The position numbers and the translations under genes were made by a program. 64,000 nucleotides of DNA, taken from contig VZRS01012612.1 of NCBI GenBank assembly GCA_013398055.1, positions 930,210 to 994,209 of the forward strand, given 5' to 3'. Shown in pieces: positions 53,301 through 61,370 of the stretch (the stretch's first letter is position 1; each line of letters begins with the position of its first letter). This stretch comes from Ifrita kowaldi. Its lineage: Eukaryota > Chordata > Aves > Passeriformes > Cinclosomatidae. A model generated the notes under the pieces. That model was not told the DNA's origin, did no database searches, and saw nothing but the letters and a program-made list of their open reading frames with translations.

Positions 53301-56300
53301 GGTAACTTTGAAGAGAACTGGGATGGAAAAGGGAGTGTTTTAACAAAACATATTGAAGCAGTCAATTTACATACATAAACATGTACACAGGCATCTATTA
53401 GAAAAAGTAAAGTCAAATAAGGAAAAAAGTGTACTGCAACCACAATACTTTCCTTGCTTTAAAGAACACCTGGGCAAAATGATGCAATGTTTTGCTACAG
53501 GTGTAAATGCCCCTCAAACCCCAAATGCCCTTCTTCCTCCATTCCAAAGCAGCAAAACATAAACCACTTTGCTCTTACACACATGCCACATATATATAAT
53601 TAAGTATATTCCTTATAATATATAAAGGTATATTAAGAGCAACATGTCCACAGCACTCAAAACTCCACTTGTAAATTAAGTTAGACATCAATGTTGCCTG
53701 TAGTTCAGGCTGGTGGAAGTGTAGCGTAGGTATCAGGAACTTATGCTTTAAGTAACCTGCTTTAACAATATTAAATGGATGATGTCAGACACTGAAGCAA
53801 GGAAACACCAAAATTAGATAAGCTGTAATTTCATTTAAATCAATTTTGTGCTAATCTGTTAGAATTTGGTTTTCAACCATATAGTCAAATACTGTTTTTT
53901 CTCCCAAATCATTAGCAAGTGGATAGGCTTTAAGAATCTTTAACCAGCATTCTGTGATTCTACCTTTGGCTGTATTTAGTAACCACACATTGCTTCAACA
54001 AGACCTGCTACTCGAAAGTAATTCCTCCTAGTATTATGTGCCTCATTGAGTAAGAAAGAGCATGACACCGAAACACATATGTGAAAAATCAACTGCTTCA
54101 TCCTCCTTAACAGACGAGGATCCAGGGCACAAAAGTAAAGCCAGAAGCATTTCTGAGTTTCAATCAGTCCACTTCATCACATCCCAAAAGCCTGAATCAA
54201 CCACCTTGGCATAAGACTTGAAATAGCCAAGAGCAGAGTTTTATCAACAGTCATGAGCTCTGACCAATTCACAGCAAATCATCTACAAGTACACCACCCA
54301 TGGTACCCAAATAAAGAGAGCTCCTCATCTCAGGTATTTAAATGAAATTGTAGTCAGTATTTAAGTAAAAAAAAAAAAGCCACAAAAACAGAATGGCATC
54401 TTTACTGTGTCACTCTATTTCCAGGTCATTAATATTCAATTATTAGGAAATCAACATCAATTTGCCAAGTCTAATTTCACAATTTCAACTTGAGCTTTTA
54501 TCTTGAGCAAAACCGTGAGCTAAGGAAGAGAACATACAATTAACTTTTTCTTCTTAATGCAAAAGGAAGTACTGACAGGTGTCCCAAGCACTGCTGAAAT
54601 CTCTGCGATGAAGAAGTTACAAAGCACTACCCTCCTCCTTTGCCTCTGGCCTAAGTGGACACAGTGAAAAAGGAACAGCACTCTTAAGTAACAATATACA
54701 ACTCACATGTTCCACTAATCCTCTTTGAAGCACCCAGCAGGGACGCTGTAGCTCCATACACATTACCAAAGGACACCTAGATCAGCTCAAGGGTAACAGA
54801 TACAAATCAGAGAGCACACTGCAGATAGAACAAAGCCAATCATAACTGGCTTATTTCCTTTGGGATTAAGACTTCATTTTAGGTTGATTACTTGCTGTCA
54901 AAGTAAGATAAACTATTGCACGAACACATCCCATAGCTACAGGATGAATTTAGTCATTGGTAACCTGTAGCAACATTTCTACACTTTATTTAATTACACA
55001 ATAGGTTTTATTACACTTACTTAACAATATTTTTGTTATTGCAGTATTAGTGTTTAATTATCTGTTTAAATAAACATCCAGTGCTCACTAAATACATTAT
55101 TAGCTTATTTTTAGTTTATGTTTAAAAGTTCAATACCACAAATTTACATTAGAACAATACCGGTCAGATAACTTGACTTATGCATAACACAGAAACTGTA
55201 ATTTCAAGACAAACACAGATTTTTGTCTTCTTTTCCCCACCCTGTACAGGAGTAATTCATAAAACTTCCACCATCAATTATTTTACATAGCATGTACTTC
55301 TGAGTGGGGGGTGGTTCGCAGCCTTTCCTGCTCCACTACCAATCAACTTACCAGTTAAGAAAAACTGGAAAATCTGAGGAGACAAATGAGTATCTACTTA
55401 TTGACTTTAACAAAATGGCTCTGTCCCATGCCCCACACTTTGAACATCTAAACTGTATCCTAAATTACAGTTAAGTAGTAGTACTGGAGCAAAAATGTAT
55501 AGACAAAACCACTACCAGTGGAAAATAAACAGAAGTAAAGAAAGGAATAACTAATCAAATGTATTTGGAATCTAGAGTATAGAACAGACAGATTAATTTA
55601 TTTAGTGTAGCTAAGTTTGAGGAGAATTTCTCCTACTAGGCAGTATACAAAAACTTGCATGATACTGAAAAAAACATGAAGGAAAACAAATCACAAAACT
55701 CAAAATATATCCATCAAGTCTTTTCCATTCAAATAAGAAAACAGCTTTCATGGAATGAGCTTGCCTTTCTGTACAGAGCAAACTGTCAAAGGAAGAAATA
55801 AACAGGGTGACATAGATTGCTGTTCAAATCATGGAAACAAAACAAGAGATACCCAAAAATACAAGCTTATGGGCAGCCAACACAGCCTTGCTATCGAGTA
55901 CCAGGGCAACCAAATTGCATATTGACAGTGTATTTTGGTTTAATAAAAAACATATTCAGAATCTATACATGCTGTTTGGAAGAAGACAGAATTTCCTCTA
56001 CAAGCAAGCAAAGTATTTGAGCCTCACTTTTCAACGCAGGAAGAGCCTTACTCAAAAGCCTTCCACTGCAAGATCTAAATTAGAAAAGTAGAAGCTACAA
56101 ACAATTTTCACCTGGTTTGAAAGTTATTTCTAAAAAGGAAAAAAAAATGAACTGTGTGTATATTTTCATTTTAAAAGTGAACATATATTCCCAGTAAATT
56201 TCAATTTAAAAAAATCCAGGTTTTTTTCTTTCTGATTTAATACTTACTGCTTTCCTTACAAATTATGTAAGGGAGCAGAAGTTTAAAACAACAAAACCGA

Positions 56301-59300
56301 GAACAACACGGAACAGCAACACCAAACAAGCTGTTTTTTTGGGTTTTTTTACACACCTTGTGATAGCTCAAACTGTGCAAAAGCCACATGCACAAAAGCA
56401 AATTTCTTGCAGTTCAGTCTGGCCAGATGAAATTGGTCCCGTGCCTCCTCTGGATCTTGAAGACTGTAAAGACAGCATATTCATAGTTACACAAGGTGAA
56501 GAGCCTCAGAAGGATGGAGTTCCATGTGCTGGATGAAACCTTGAGACAACTTGGAAAAAGCAATCCACCTACAGGATAAAGATTTTCCTCTTTCTCAGAG
56601 CAATCAGTGAATTACAAATAAGCAAAGAATCTTAAAATTCTAATAACTGAAAGATATCAAGCTGAACCTTCCCAAAACTGAAAGGACTCAATCCTTAAGA
56701 TATTGCACACTTCATAGTTCATTTACTTTTGGCAAATTTTAATCCTAGTGTTACATTCAGCCATAGATTGCTGAGTAGGTTAATGCTTGCACACAGCACA
56801 CCAACCTTTAAATATTCAAGAGGAACTACAGCCTAAGTAAATACCAGTCAAGATACAAAATGCCTAAATCTACATCACTATGAAATACATTAATGTTACA
56901 TTTCAACAGATGTAAAGAAAAGGGAGCCTAGCACTTTTACCAGCAACATCCATAATCAAGAAATAAATTCTCTCCAAACTTCCCCCTTGTCTCAACATGT
57001 AAGCAAAGGTACCACTTAGAAGTGGGAAGAGCGAAAGATTTGTGACCATGGTTCAGAATAAAATTACAGAAAAATACAACATAGAAAGGTAAAGAACATG
57101 TTTTCAGTAGAATTCTGTGGAATTTTGAATGAGAGAAGTTTCTCATAGTTTAGGCATGTTACTAGAACCATGTAGGTTTACTGAACTCAGCTCTGATCAT
57201 CCAAAGCAATAGGACAGGCACAGAATAACCCACCTGCAGGCAGAGTCTGAGCAAGAGGAATTAAGCTATGATGTATTACATTCACTTTCAAAGTTTGTTA
57301 AAACTTAAGTTCCTGTAGAAAGCAGCAACAGCTTGGATAGCACAGAACAAGACCAAACACTAACAACAGGCACCAAGTGCCACATGCTTGGTGGCACTGT
57401 GCTACAGCCAGAAGCATTCCATGAGAGCAGGCCTGGCATTGCTATGTACAGTACAGAAAATCAGACAGAGAAGCATTGTTTGTCTTCGACCATTTCAGAG
57501 CACACTCAAGGGTTCTTCAGACAACCTTGGTATCATAATAGGTTAAAAGGTATTGGCACAGCCAGACTACAGCTAAGGAAGATCCCAGGACATAAAAGGT
57601 CCAGTGCCAAGAATGGAATAATCCAGTTTCTCACCTACAGGTTGGGCAGAGAAGTGGTTGAGAGCAGGCTTGGGGAGAAAGACTTGGGGATGATGGCTGA
57701 TGAAAAAGTCAACACGAGCCAGCAGTGTGCGCTCACAGCCCCAAAAGCCAAACAGAATCCTGGGCTGCACCAAAAGGAGTGTGGCCAGCAGGTCAGAGGA
57801 GGTGATTCTTCTCCCCTGCTCTTGGGAGATCCCACCTGAGACACTGCATTCAGCTCTGAAACCCCCAACATAAAAAGGGCAGGGACCTGTTGGCACAAGT
57901 CCAGACAAGGGCCACAAAGATGATTAGGCAGCTGGAGCACCTCTCCTATGAGAATGGGCTGGGAAAGTTGGGGCTGTTCACCTGGAGAAGAGATGGTTGC
58001 ATGGAGACCTCATAGCAAACTCCCAGTATCTGAAGGGGGCCTGCAGGGAAGCCAGAAAGGGACTTATTGTCAGGAACTCTAGTGGTAGAACTAGGAAAAA
58101 TGGGTACAAAATGAAAGGGGAAATTTAGGCTAGGTATTAGGTAGAAATTCTTTACTGTGAGGGTGGTGAGACCCTAGAACAGATTGATTGCCCAAGGAGG
58201 TCATGGATGCCCCAACCCTGGAAGCTTTCAAGACCAGGCTGGAAAAGGCTTTGAGCAACCTGGTCTAGTGGGAGGTGTCCCTGCCTATGGCAGGAGGCCT
58301 TGGGACTAGGTGATATTTAAGATCCATTCCAACCACTTAATATTCTACAATTCTACAATCAGAACAAAACAGTGTTGATGGTAGTAGCTACTTATATCTC
58401 AAGCCATTGCCACTGCTTCTGAAGTTCGTGATGCTGACTTGTTTTTCCACCTTGTTTAGGTGGAACATTTGGGAGAACAGCAAACAATTCTGCTGAAAAG
58501 CACATTTCTCCTCGCACCAAAGGCAGTATCATCAGAGCACCTATCCGTGTCACTTAACCTGCAGTATCAGTATTGCTTTGCTTACAATACCAAAAAAATA
58601 AACCAGAAGCACTCTACAAAATCATGAGATAAGAGGATTTTCTTTAACAGAAGCTAAAACCAAGCAAAGACAAATATATAGTACTAGACAAACTGACAGC
58701 CAGGAACAGAGAAGGTAAGTGTAGAACACCAGGGAAATTTTGAAAAAAAATTATGAGCAATGAGAAAAAGTTATGAGCAATAAGTAAATATGCCAAACAC
58801 AAGAGATCCAAATACACAGTCACTGATTAACTTAAGATTAATCTCCAAAAACTACAGACAATCAACATTGTTGGTTTTTAGGTCCAATCAGCCAAAAGCA
58901 ATTTCATTGTTGGTGTGATTACAGATGTAGTTCATAAATGTAGTTTCATATAAAGAATTGATATATATGCCACTGTGGACAAGGAAATATTAGCTTATAA
59001 TAAATGATTAAGAACGAGCTAGTATCTGAAAGTAATTTCCAAATGAGGAATCATCATTTAGGGAGATGCTTATAGTGAAGTTTCATTGGGATTGATGCTA
59101 TATCAGATTTTGGTGGGCACATTTTTTAAAAGGGGTTTGGAGTGGGTCGTTCATCTTTTTAAAACAAATTTTCACTAGGCAAGTCAAACATATGACTGAT
59201 GATATTTGCCAGTTAAAAAATATGCATCAGAAAACAAAAAGAGCAGATCTGAGCTACCTAGTGAGATAGGGACATTCTACAATAATGCTGGCTACAAAAG

Positions 59301-61370
59301 TAGAAGTTATTTTAGTACAGCTGTAGAGTGCATTTCAATAGTGAAACAAGACAGACTAGAAGGACCTTCTAGTCTAAGAAGGGCCCTAGAGGCTGTAGCA
59401 GTGAAACAACTAAAGACATTTCAGTGAGACACCACTGAAACTGAACTGTTCATACTATTAATGCATTAACAAGCTACTGACAGCACCTTTCGTTTTGCTT
59501 TCTGCAATACATCACACAGAATACTGAACATAACTCTAGTACACTTCTTAAAAGTATCCACCTTTCAAACCATGCTCTGAAGATCAAGTGAAAATAGGTT
59601 CAAGTGATTAGGGAGGTAGGAAACAATCTTTCAGAACTTAAACTCTCCTACAATGAGATAACAGATGTGACTTGATCACTATTCTGGAAAAGAATTTCCA
59701 GAAACTACAATCCAGACACCTATGTTACACAGTTTCGGCTCTGAGGAAAAGCAATTAACCTCTGAATAAGAATGCCATCTTGCAATGTTTCTTTAAACCT
59801 TTCCAGAACAGATTCTTTACTCTACTTACACAAAAACACTTTCCCTCTTCAAGATACTAAAGATTCACAAGGTCATTATTCACTCCTGTTTCTCAACAGG
59901 AGATTCAACAGATTACTTTCAGTGTATGCTTTCAGTAACAGTGATGCAGCAAGATCCATGCAAATGACAGTACAGAGAATTAGACATTTATCATCCTGCA
60001 AGATGAAACCATATGCCAAAAAGTCAAATAGGGGAAGAATATGCAAGAAAAAGATTAGCTATGTTCACTGGCAGATCACCTGCTCAGCTCTAATTGTTAG
60101 ATTGCTGAATTGTTTAAATACAGCTTTTCATCAAAATATTTGCTGTAATGATATTTAAAGTGACAAATGAACTCCTTATGAAAAAAATACTAATTATAAC
60201 CCTGTCCCAAATTATGTCTGAACACATCTGAACAACCACATTGTTCAAATTTGGGCTGAATAAAGCAATAAATGACCACAACCAAAACTAATTTTCAAAG
60301 TATGGAACTAGAGAATGACGTTCTGAGACATTCTTCCTATCCTAAGGCAGCTAATTTAAAGTAACGGTGATAAGTCTTCTCTAGTAAGAGAGAAAGCATA
60401 CTAAAATAAAGCTCAAAAGAGGAACTCATGTACATCAACTTGTACCTTACATAGAGAACCAATAAAAAACAAGAAGTGTGTTAACATCTCTAAATCAAAT
60501 AGCTCTAAACAACCATGTTTATTAACACATACAAAAAATGCAAGTACTGTGGAGGCAACAGATAAGCTGACTAAACAAAGCTACTTACCTTCAAGGAACC
60601 AGAACAAAAATATCCACGCCCAAAATAATAACGTGTTGCAGAAAACACTAACAAAACAAGGTATTCCTATCTTAATTCAAACACAGAATGATGAGTTCTT
60701 ATATTGAAAATTTATACTTACGCTTTCAACTCAGCAAATCTCACAAGGATGCGAGCATAGCTCTCATCTTGACTATACTTTTCTGCAGGTAATGCAGTCA
60801 CCGCTTGACTGTAACGACCAATGAGTCTATTGAGTAGGTTAACATCCATCTGAGGAACACCCTTTTTCTCTAGTTTAAGCAAAAAACACAGCCAATCTTC
60901 TGGATTATTTCTTGTCATCATTATCTGATTAACAGTTCCAGAGTTATCTGACAGAAAAACAAAAAAGGAGATTGATTAAAATAGCAGCAAACATGTACAG
61001 AAGAAAACGCTTTGTATAAGATTTCATGCAAGACAGTTACAGACTATTTTTTAAACACGATTAAAGCAACACAGCTAAGAAATAAGGAGAGATGAAATTT
61101 ACTTTGTGGTCATTAATACTGAAGAAACACTAAACCTGAAATCCTTTCAGTTAATGCTTCTTACACTCACTCAGTCTAAGTTAACATCTTCTGATAAGTG
61201 ACAGTAGAATAACAAAACCAAATACCTGTTGTATCAGCTGAGATTTTAGTATAGTTAAACTCATCTGTGATATTCTCTTCATTTCTGTATTTGTTTTTCA
61301 AGTTTCTAACTCTATTCATGATCGATGTAATCTGCGGCAATCCTCTTTCACTCAGGTCTGCCTCCTCCAT
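35270..61370 (-). CDS. TTK: TTK (MPS1) dual-specificity protein kinase, 21 coding exons, complete reading frame
   Basis: TTK/MPS1 is the kinetochore kinase that starts spindle-assembly-checkpoint signalling by phosphorylating KNL1, BUB1 and MAD1. Twenty-one exons on the minus strand join with GT-AG borders and matching phases into 2640 nt, 879 codons plus stop (human TTK is 857). Order: N-terminal extension (about 1-55), TPR module (about 56-205), long poorly conserved linker (about 206-540), kinase domain (about 543-809), short tail. Visible kinase residues: glycine loop GSGGSSK 550-556, catalytic Lys571, alphaC Glu589, gatekeeper Met620, HSDLKPAN with Asp665, DFG Asp682, Thr694 and Thr704 (matching human T676 and T686), PPE 709-711, Asp734-Trp736. 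All kinase residues sit exactly 18 above the human numbers. The start is the ATG directly after a 3' splice site; an upstream ATG is intronic. Exons are numbered 2-22 by analogy with human, where exon 1 is non-coding. No disabling change was seen. Confidence 0.97.
35769..35828. repeat. Short tandem duplication in TTK intron 21
   Basis: CATATTGTTAAAAGGATAAC (plus TA) occurs at 35769 and again at 35807, period 38, with a partial copy TTTAAAAGGATAAT between. Confidence 0.8.
36478..36575 (-). CDS. TTK: TTK coding exon 21 (residues 818-850, C-terminal tail)
   Basis: Acceptor TTAACTGCAG, donor GTAAGT. Encodes [20 protein letters not shown], matching human [20 protein letters not shown], then NSISRAAR. 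Confidence 0.97.
36810..36900 (-). CDS. TTK: TTK coding exon 20 (residues 788-818, end of kinase domain)
   Basis: Acceptor CATTTGCAG, donor GTACAT. Encodes RCLIRNPKERISVSELLVHP then YVQIQSH; Arg797 is the conserved subdomain XI arginine. Confidence 0.97.
37232..37408 (-). CDS. TTK: TTK coding exon 19 (residues 729-787, C-lobe)
   Basis: Acceptor TTAATATTAG, donor GTAACT. Encodes [20 protein letters not shown] with Asp734 and Trp736, then EIGFPDIAEKDLQDVLK, matching human [20 protein letters not shown]. Confidence 0.98.
38439..38519 (-). CDS. TTK: TTK coding exon 18 (residues 702-728, P+1 loop)
   Basis: Acceptor TATGGGTAG, donor GTAGTA. Encodes AGTMNYMPPEAIEDRSSYGE; Thr704 matches the human autophosphorylation site T686, and PPE replaces the usual APE as in other TTK orthologues. 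Confidence 0.97.
38837..38961 (-). CDS. TTK: TTK coding exon 17 (residues 660-701, catalytic loop and DFG)
   Basis: Acceptor CTTTTTTACAG, donor GTGAAA. Encodes IIHSDLKPANFLIVDG with catalytic Asp665 and LIDFGIANQMQPDVTS with DFG Asp682. The activation loop has Val693-Thr694 where human has two adjacent threonines (T675, T676). Confidence 0.98.
40145..40296 (-). CDS. TTK: TTK coding exon 16 (residues 609-660, hinge)
   Basis: Acceptor TTTTTAG, donor GTATTC, after an 86-bp intron. Encodes EITDQHIYMVMECGNIDLNS with gatekeeper Met620 and hinge Glu621-Cys622, then KKKKKMDPLERKSYWKNMLE. One more Lys in the poly-Lys stretch than human. Confidence 0.97.
40383..40540 (-). CDS. TTK: TTK coding exon 15 (residues 557-609, catalytic lysine and alphaC)
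   Basis: Acceptor TTTTGCAG. The exon ends in TA before donor GTGAGT; reading on into the intron gives a spurious TAG, so the donor position matters. Contains the ATP-anchoring Lys571 in LYAVKYVNLEEAD and Glu589 in KNEIAHLSKLQQHSDKIIRL. Confidence 0.97.
40880..41210 (+). mobile_element. Old CR1 LINE 3' fragment in TTK intron 14
   Basis: Diverged but ordered matches: AGAAGAGGTTAAGAGCAC, TTAAGATGAGAAGGCTGCAG, TTGCTGTCTTCACCTATTTA, ACAATTGGATATT, TTTTCACTGTCACA, CTTGGCAATACTCAAACAC. Plus orientation, antisense to TTK. Confidence 0.65.
41300..41760 (+). mobile_element. CR1 LINE reverse-transcriptase remnant in TTK intron 14
   Basis: Plus-strand translation gives KPATIIPIDKKDGREDPGNY, KPVSLTS and, further on, DVIYLDFCKAFDMVPHN. 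These are the CR1/RT signatures (family YLDFSKAFDTVPH). Frames are interrupted. It sits directly behind the 3' fragment at 40.9-41.2 kb, so it is a separate or rearranged insertion. Confidence 0.88.
42237..42329 (-). CDS. TTK: TTK coding exon 14 (residues 526-556, glycine-rich loop)
   Basis: Acceptor GTACACAG, donor GTAAGG. Encodes GRVYTVLKQIGSGGSSK, the first kinase strand and ATP-binding glycine loop, near-identical to human GRIYSILKQIGSGGSSK. Confidence 0.97.
42764..43012. repeat. 83-bp minisatellite, three tandem copies, TTK intron 13
   Basis: Units start at 42764, 42847 and 42930 (GTTGAAACAGCCTGCATTG), each exactly 83 bp. Units 2 and 3 look identical; unit 1 differs at one base seen (TTGGCC versus TTGCCC). 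Flanked on the left by CTAGCTAG-type palindromic sequence at 42725-42744. Confidence 0.95.
43569..43695 (-). CDS. TTK: TTK coding exon 13 (residues 483-525)
   Basis: Acceptor TTTTGTGTTAG, donor GTAACA. Encodes FNTPVVKDQLLPGCQISTPY, matching human [20 protein letters not shown], then PATPFQNQ. It ends just before the kinase domain. Confidence 0.96.
45106..45242 (-). CDS. TTK: TTK coding exon 12 (residues 438-483, linker)
   Basis: Acceptor CTTTGTAG, donor GTAAGC. Encodes PVSRQLSPSDAVSKKSDPS then YGTPSTTSNDYMAC, matching human SVSKQSPP and KTPSSNTLDDYMSC. Contains Ser-Pro and Thr-Pro sites of the kind phosphorylated in TTK linkers. Confidence 0.95.
45367..45548 (-). CDS. TTK: TTK coding exon 11 (residues 377-437, linker)
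   Basis: Acceptor is a run of Ts then CCAG, donor GTAAAG. Encodes KVQHLELKIPEPRSLESQQQ, YRKQLEQIKLNC and ARKKWPTQEVSQKSCYGE. Polar, Gln-rich, probably disordered linker. Confidence 0.88.
46143..46199. repeat. 32-bp tandem duplication, TTK intron 10
   Basis: TCACCATTTTTCAACTGAAT at 46143 is repeated as TCACCATTTTTCAGCTGAAT at 46175, period 32. Confidence 0.85.
47484..47607 (-). CDS. TTK: TTK coding exon 10 (residues 336-377, linker)
   Basis: Acceptor GTTCTTTAG, donor GTAACT. Encodes SLQEKTALQLQMLDEGSSE and STVTLKTKVDTSRVTKRE, aligning with human [20 protein letters not shown]. Low conservation, but length and phase fit. Confidence 0.88.
48292..48391 (-). CDS. TTK: TTK coding exon 9 (residues 302-335, linker)
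   Basis: Acceptor CTTCAATAG, donor GTAACT. Encodes SSSKQTAFVAPFPPSEPKSS and ends SYSLGDLQ, aligning with human [20 protein letters not shown]. Confidence 0.91.
48934..49031 (-). CDS. TTK: TTK coding exon 8 (residues 270-302, linker)
   Basis: Acceptor GCTCTTAG, donor GTATGG. Encodes CQFGRVPVALLSDDGDD and ends in VMKR, matching human CPFGRVPVNLLNS and FMKR. An acidic patch DDGDDMEDSD is seen in the middle. Confidence 0.94.
49113..49188 (-). CDS. TTK: TTK coding exon 7 (residues 244-269, linker)
   Basis: A 76-nt exon with acceptor TTTCCTTCAG and donor GTAAAA. Encodes EEKSQELGALVNYHNPLRPL followed by NKSNQ, matching human GYRNSLRQTNKTKQ. The following intron is only 81 bp. Confidence 0.9.
49313..49421 (-). 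CDS. TTK: TTK coding exon 6 (residues 208-244, linker)
   Basis: Acceptor CCCTACAG, donor GTAATG. Ser/Thr/Asn-rich, weakly conserved linker sequence (STQESGLQNIGG, SSENSSTVTRFSF). Identified by position, phase and the human STVLTAQESF segment; the phases fit both neighbours exactly. Confidence 0.9.
50122..50172. repeat. Facing poly-T and poly-A runs, TTK intron 5
   Basis: T13 at 50122-50134 and A18 at 50155-50172 separated by 20 bp, able to pair as a hairpin. The A-run lies just 5' of the CR1 fragment. Confidence 0.75.
50195..50335 (+). mobile_element. CR1 LINE 3' terminal fragment, TTK intron 5
   Basis: AAAGCCAGGTTGAATGGTGC, TTTGAGCAGCCTGATCTAG, AGATGATCTTCAAAGTCCC, TTCCAACTCAAACCATTC and terminal ATGATTCTT. 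Only the last 140 bp of CR1. Confidence 0.9.
50880..50962 (+). mobile_element. Possible CR1 3' tail, TTK intron 5
   Basis: CGATCTTTTCCAACCAAAAC, AATTCTAAAATGATTCTGTG resembles a CR1 terminus (family TTTTCCAACC... GATTCTGTG). Short and diverged, hence tentative. Confidence 0.6.
52597..52740 (-). CDS. TTK: TTK coding exon 5 (residues 160-208, end of TPR module)
   Basis: Acceptor ACTACTTAG, donor GTAATT. Encodes KQILQKAVECSAVPLELLE and KKKQLLSDEEKENF, corresponding to human KQLLQKAVERGAVPLEMLE and KKQLLSEEEKKN. Confidence 0.96.
52741..56356. other. TTK: TTK intron 4, no other gene recognised
   Basis: 3.6 kb of AT-rich intron. No CR1 match or conserved second gene was seen on either strand. Confidence 0.55.
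56357..56463 (-). CDS. TTK: TTK coding exon 4 (residues 124-160, TPR module)
   Basis: Acceptor CTTTACAG, donor GTGTGT. Encodes LQDPEEARDQFHLARL and CKKFAFVHVAFAQFELSQ, matching human CKKFAFVHISFAQFELSQG. The exon lies between two introns of about 4.3 and 3.6 kb. Confidence 0.96.
57585..58362 (+). mobile_element. CR1 LINE 3' part (about 780 bp), TTK intron 3
   Basis: Runs AGAAGTGGTTGAGAGCAGGC, TTGGGGATGATGGCTGATGA, GGTCAGAGGAGGTGATTCTT, CAAGGGCCACAAAGATGATT, GGAGCACCTCTCCTATGAG, TTTACTGTGAGGGTGGTGAG, AACCTGGTCTAGTGG and a terminal ATTCTACAATTCTACAATC. The open frame over its 5' part is repeat-derived. Confidence 0.95.
59353..59375. repeat. Perfect 11-bp-arm inverted repeat, TTK intron 3
   Basis: AGACTAGAAGG and CCTTCTAGTCT flank a single A, a perfect 23-bp palindrome in intronic sequence. 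Confidence 0.9.
60722..60947 (-). CDS. TTK: TTK coding exon 3 (residues 49-124, TPR module)
   Basis: Acceptor TCTGTCAG, donor GTAAGT. Translation includes NPEDWLCFLLKLEKKGVP, LIGRYSQAV and ARILVRFAELKA, closely matching the first TPR helices of human TTK (NPEDWLSLLLKLEK, IQVRFAELKA). The TPR module aids kinetochore docking. Confidence 0.96.
61226..61370 (-). CDS. TTK: TTK coding exon 2 (start codon, residues 1-49)
   Basis: ATG at 61370-61368 follows CTGCAG directly, so the initiator is at the first bases of the exon as drawn. It encodes MEEADLSERGL and ends in KISADTT plus the first base of an Asp codon, before donor GTATTT. KISADTT is conserved in human TTK. This is the N-terminal extension that helps localise the kinase. 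If an upstream exon contributes coding sequence I could not see it. Confidence 0.95.

Noticed and set aside
57333..57839. 168-codon open frame on the plus strand
   Set aside because: Its 3' half is the CR1 element beginning about 57585; the rest has no family match.
59772..60158. 128-codon open frame on the plus strand inside TTK intron 3
   Set aside because: Antisense to TTK, no domain recognised.
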